From: Candidatus Mediterraneibacter pullicola
GTDB lineage: Bacteria > Bacillota > Clostridia > Lachnospirales > Lachnospiraceae
Reading direction: 5' to 3'
Assembly (NCBI GenBank): GCA_019117065.1
Contig: DXAK01000008.1
Location: 1 to 64,000 of the forward strand
Length of the DNA: 64,000 bases
A model generated the notes under the pieces. The model was not told where the DNA came from. It did no database searches and worked only from the letters and a program-made list of their open reading frames with translations. The position numbers were made by a program, and so were the translations under genes. Positions 61,035 to 64,000 of this stretch are shown here, in pieces. Numbering within the stretch: position 1 is the first letter of the stretch; each line of letters opens with the position of its first letter.

Positions 61035-62216
61035 ATGTCTAACATCGAACTTTTAGAAAAAACACTTCCCTCGGCTCCCCTAAAGATTGTGGCTATGGAA
61101 AGCTGTAGAGATCTGGGGCAGAAGGTGAATGATTACATCGTTTCTTTCCGCGAGAACACAGTTAGCGAAGTGAAGGAATCCCCTTTGTATGTCAACTACA
61201 AGTCCAACAACTACCTTGTGGACTGCTGCTGCCCCCGCTTCGGGACGGGCGAGGCAAAGGGAATCTTAAGAGAAACAATCCGCGGCACGGACCTGTTTAT
61301 CATGACGGACGTGTGCAATTACAGTCTGACCTACACTGTGAGCGGACATTTGAACCACATGTCCCCGGACGATCATTTTCAGGATCTGAAGAGAATCATC
61401 TCCGCGGCTACGGGAAAAGCGCGCAGGATCAATGTCATCATGCCTTTTCTCTATGAAAGCCGCCAACACAAACGCACAAAGCGTGAATCTCTTGACTGCG
61501 CTCTTGCTCTGGACGAACTTGTTACCATGGGCGTCAGCAATATTATCACTTTTGACGCCCACGATCCCCGGGTTCAGAATGCGATCCCTCTGAACGGATT
61601 CGACAGTTTCAATCCGCCTTATCAGTTCATGAAAGCGCTCTTCCGCGCAGTCCCGGATTTGATACCGGATAAGGATCATCTCATGATCATCAGCCCTGAT
61701 GAGGGCGCAATGCACCGTGCTGTTTATTTCTCCAACGTCCTCGGTGTGGACATGGGAATGTTCTACAAGCGCCGCGACTATTCCATGATCGTAAATGGCA
61801 AGAATCCTATCGTGGCACATGAATTTCTCGGGGATGATGTGAAAGGAAAAGATGTCATTATCGTAGACGATATGATCTCCTCTGGTGGAAGTATGCTGGA
61901 TGTGGCAAAACAGCTCAAGGAGCGCAATGCAGGGCGTGTGTTTGTATGCACGACATTTGGTTTGTTCACTGATGGATTTGATAAATTCGACGAGTATTAT
62001 GAGAAAGGATACATCGATAAGGTCATCACCACAAACCTGACCTATCTGCCGCCGGAACTCTATGAAAAACCGTATTTTGTAAATGCAGATATGAGTAAAT
62101 TCCTTGCGCTGATCATCGATTCCCTGAATCATGACATCACCATCGGAACCGTATTGAACCCAACAGATAAGATCCACGCTCTTCTTGAGAAAAAAGCGCG
62201 GGGAGAAAAAATATAA
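61035..62216 (+). CDS. prs: Ribose-phosphate pyrophosphokinase, long variant
   Basis: Makes PRPP for nucleotide, His and Trp synthesis. 393 residues, about 75 longer than the standard 315-residue enzyme; the N-terminal region (EKTLPSAPLKIVAMESCRDLGQKVND) and insertions differ. The recognisable active site is present: RQHKRTKRESLDCALALDEL (flexible loop and following helix), TFDAHDPRVQNAIP, and the PRPP loop VDDMISSGGSMLDVAKQL in place of VDDMIDTAGT. Such long forms are frequent in Clostridia. Some enzymes in this group act with other purine pathway partners; the regulation may differ from the classic enzyme. Followed by a shared terminator. Confidence 0.9.
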   Translation: MSNIELLEKTLPSAPLKIVAMESCRDLGQKVNDYIVSFRENTVSEVKESPLYVNYKSNNYLVDCCCPRFGTGEAKGILRETIRGTDLFIMTDVCNYSLTYTVSGHLNHMSPDDHFQDLKRIISAATGKARRINVIMPFLYESRQHKRTKRESLDCALALDELVTMGVSNIITFDAHDPRVQNAIPLNGFDSFNPPYQFMKALFRAVPDLIPDKDHLMIISPDEGAMHRAVYFSNVLGVDMGMFYKRRDYSMIVNGKNPIVAHEFLGDDVKGKDVIIVDDMISSGGSMLDVAKQLKERNAGRVFVCTTFGLFTDGFDKFDEYYEKGYIDKVITTNLTYLPPELYEKPYFVNADMSKFLALIIDSLNHDITIGTVLNPTDKIHALLEKKARGEKI

Positions 62217-62222
62217 AACTAT

Positions 62223-62281
62223 GTTCCCGGAGCTATATCATAACGCAAAGCCATTCTGCTCTGTGATATAACTCCGGGAAC
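62223..62281. terminator. Hairpin between convergent prs and the DUF1653 gene
   Basis: GTTCCCGGAGCTATATCA and TGATATAACTCCGGGAAC pair almost perfectly (62223-62240 with 62264-62281) around a 23-base loop. A T-rich run follows on the minus strand (TTTTATATTTTTT). The loop is long for a terminator. Confidence 0.65.
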
Positions 62282-62301
62282 CATTATTTGTGCATCTTTT
62301 C

Positions 62302-62796
62302 CTAGCGCAGCCTCCGTCCTTCATACTTCTGCTTTGTCTTTAAGAACCGCATCAGAGCTGCAAACCGTTCTTCCAAGCTATCGCCTGTCTCGGTAAATTC
62401 CAAGCTCTCAGACGCCGCGGTCAGGAAGCGCCCGTCGAGTTCTGTCTGATGCCGTTGAAGGAACCGGATTCTCTCCTCATTGTCTTCCAGTTCAAGGAAC
62501 TTCAATATAAGAGACGTGGTAGTTCCCTGACGTCTTAGTTCGGCCGCAGGGCCTTCCCTCATATCCCGGCAAAGTTCAAAACGGCGCTTCTGATCGGCAT
62601 GGGGATATTTTCCCATGTCGAGGGCGGCAAGAAAAGATTCCAGAAGGCTGGCATACACTTTATGGCTGCCTTCCACAGTCTCGAATATGACCATATCTTC
62701 TCCTGTCTCCGTGCTGGTCGCATTATAAAGAATTCTATATTTTTTTCCTTTAAAATGTCTGTAGATCTCCCCCGCTCTCGGAATCCTTCTCTCCAT
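62302..62796 (-). CDS. DUF1653 domain protein
   Basis: 164 residues. The first 70 residues match the DUF1653 fold (GEIYRHFKGKKYRILYNATSTETGEDMVIFE, then VYASLLESFL), a small beta-rich domain that usually stands alone. The rest is a charged helical extension (EERIRFLQRHQTELDGRFLT, ERFAALMRFLKTKQKYEGRRLR) particular to these Clostridia. Function unknown. Downstream of ilvA by 34 bp, so probably co-transcribed. Confidence 0.82.
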   Translation of the reverse strand: MERRIPRAGEIYRHFKGKKYRILYNATSTETGEDMVIFETVEGSHKVYASLLESFLAALDMGKYPHADQKRRFELCRDMREGPAAELRRQGTTTSLILKFLELEDNEERIRFLQRHQTELDGRFLTAASESLEFTETGDSLEERFAALMRFLKTKQKYEGRRLR

Positions 62797-62830
62797 AAAC
62801 AGCTCCTTTCCCGCAGACGGTAACCTGTCT

Positions 62831-64000
62831 CTAATACAGTTTCGCGCTGATCATTTTAGGTCTGAATCCTTTCTTTTCCAGCGCATCCAGTATCTTATGT
62901 TTGTGCTCCGTCCCAAACGCCTCCATGGTAATACGCAGTTCCACGGCTGCATTACGGTTAGTGCTCACGAACTGGTTGTGCTCCAATTTGATGACATTGC
63001 CCTGCTCATCTGCAATGGTCTTTGCCACCTGAACCAGTTCGCCCGGCTTATCCGGAAGAAGAACGGATACAGAGAAGATTCGGTCTCTCTGGATAAGGCC
63101 GTGCTGTACAATGGAGGACATAGTGATCACGTCCATATTTCCGCCGCTTAAGATACAAACGACCTTTTTTCCCTTACAGTCTAGCTGTTTTAATGCCGCC
63201 ACGGACAGAAGCCCAGAATTCTCCACGATCATCTTATGATTCTCTACCATATCAAGAAAGGCTCCAATGAGCTCATCATCTTCCACAAGAAGAATCTGGT
63301 CTACATTTTCCTGCACATACGGAAGAAGCTGATCCCCGACCGCCTTCACTGCCGTTCCATCGGCGATGGTGTTGGCGCTCTCAAGCTCCACCACTTCTCC
63401 CGCGGCTACCGCCGCGGTCATGCTAGCCGCCTCCGCAGGTTCCACACCGATAACTTTGATCTTTGGATTCAGCATTTTAGCGAGGGTTGACACACCGGAG
63501 ATCAATCCTCCTCCACCAATGGGGACAAGAATATAATCCACTGTAGGAAGCTCCTGCACGATCTCCATCGCGATGGAGCCCTGCCCGGTTGCCACGTCTA
63601 GGTCATTGAAGGGGTGGACAAAGGTATATCCCTTCTCTTCCGCCAGTTTGCACGCATACTCATAAGCATCGTCATACACGTCTCCATAAAGGATGACTTC
63701 CGCGCCGTAGCTCTTTGTCCGGTTCACCTTAATGAGCGGTGTGACCGTGGGCATAACGATCACTGCCTTGCACCCGAATTGCTTCGCCGCAAAAGCCACG
63801 CCCTGCGCATGATTGCCAGCAGATGCGGTAATGAGCCCTCTTTCGCGCTCCTCCTCTGTGAGAGTGCTGATCTTATAGTACGCTCCACGGATCTTATACG
63901 CGCCTGTGTGCTGCATATTTTCCGGCTTTAAATATACTTTTCCGCCGCTATTCTCACTCAAATAATCGCTGTAAATGAGCTTTGTCGGATTAGTTACTTT
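62831..64000 (-). CDS. ilvA: Threonine ammonia-lyase, 5' end cut by window
   Basis: PLP enzyme deaminating threonine to 2-oxobutyrate, for isoleucine synthesis or catabolism. About 389 residues are visible, starting ahead of the PLP-lysine motif YLKPENMQHTGAYKIRGAYYK. SAGNHAQGVAFAAKQFG, VPIGGGGLISG and ILSGGNMDV follow. The C-terminal domain is a single ACT-type domain (VLLPDKPGELVQVAKTIADEQG). The reading frame is open to the window edge (TNPTKLIYSDYLSENSGG), so the true start is beyond 64000; it probably lacks only a few residues. The compact length with one ACT domain matches the short form common in anaerobic Firmicutes. Confidence 0.95.
   Translation of the reverse strand, partial: KVTNPTKLIYSDYLSENSGGKVYLKPENMQHTGAYKIRGAYYKISTLTEEERERGLITASAGNHAQGVAFAAKQFGCKAVIVMPTVTPLIKVNRTKSYGAEVILYGDVYDDAYEYACKLAEEKGYTFVHPFNDLDVATGQGSIAMEIVQELPTVDYILVPIGGGGLISGVSTLAKMLNPKIKVIGVEPAEAASMTAAVAAGEVVELESANTIADGTAVKAVGDQLLPYVQENVDQILLVEDDELIGAFLDMVENHKMIVENSGLLSVAALKQLDCKGKKVVCILSGGNMDVITMSSIVQHGLIQRDRIFSVSVLLPDKPGELVQVAKTIADEQGNVIKLEHNQFVSTNRNAAVELRITMEAFGTEHKHKILDALEKKGFRPKMISAKLY

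Noticed and set aside
61266-62177. A 303-codon open frame antisense to prs
   Set aside because: It is the shadow of a well-conserved enzyme; no ribosome binding site or family signature.

Overview
The window looks like a stretch of core chromosome from a spore-forming member of the Clostridia, most likely Lachnospiraceae. The evidence is gene content and order: rimP-nusA-ylxR-ylxQ-infB-rbfA-nrnA-truB-ribF, yicC-gmk-rpoZ and rimO-pgsA-cinA; the sporulation genes gpr, spoIIP and spoIVA; a strict-anaerobe hybrid-cluster protein; and the GGGtGRT/NifU-like pair. AGGAGG-type ribosome binding sites and moderate GC also fit. Genus assignment is inference. No tRNA, 16S/23S rRNA, CRISPR array or prophage block was seen.

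Layout. 1-11.4 kb (minus strand) is an information-processing block: pnp (partial), rpsO, then the rimP to ribF operon behind a strong promoter and a structured leader. 11.4-17.4 kb carries a type II topoisomerase pair (parE, parC) and asnB. 17.6-19.9 kb holds gpr and spoIIP, followed by a repeat-rich intergenic region and rpsT (+). 20.6-24.8 kb has a Crp/Fnr regulator divergent from hcp, with a palindrome placed where an activator would bind, then ilvN-ilvC. 24.8-29.8 kb is an envelope-type cluster (family 2 glycosyltransferase, papain-like lipid hydrolase-type protein, MprF-type flippase-like protein) plus an ABC-F ATPase whose ribosome binding site lies inside a hairpin, and an unlisted 48-residue membrane peptide. 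29.8-39.4 kb is more accessory: an unknown four-helix membrane protein, mtnA coupled to a degenerate tyrosine recombinase, an ECF S component, a ferredoxin-type aldo/keto reductase, an SPFH/ribbon-helix-helix pair, an iron-sulfur flavoprotein, the GGGtGRT/NifU-like pair, and cinA. 39.4-50.2 kb returns to housekeeping genes (pgsA, rimO, rpoZ, gmk, yicC, rqcH, a DUF815 ATPase, pheA, a nitroreductase, pyrBI) and ends in the RNase P RNA gene. 50.2-64 kb has a pyridoxal kinase-like gene, rnhA, an MBL hydrolase, an MTA/SAH deaminase with a purine nucleoside phosphorylase, spoIVA, gpsA-plsY-der, a DUF512 radical-SAM protein, prs, a DUF1653 protein and ilvA (cut by the window end).

The most notable observation is a family of very small terminal-inverted-repeat elements (TIR close to GTAACAGTTCAGCC). 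Two copies (2332-2374 and 54795-54856) are each flanked by a perfect 8-bp direct repeat, and in both cases the duplication overlaps the stop codon of the adjacent gene (rpsO, spoIVA). A third, larger and decayed relative lies at 19941-20100. Other points of interest are an apparent attenuator with a 15-codon reading frame upstream of the ABC-F gene, a degenerate recombinase in the same operon as mtnA, a palindrome over the -10 of the SPFH/RHH operon, an MTA-to-methylthioribulose-phosphate route split between two loci, and several non-ATG starts (ylxQ, rimP, rpsT).
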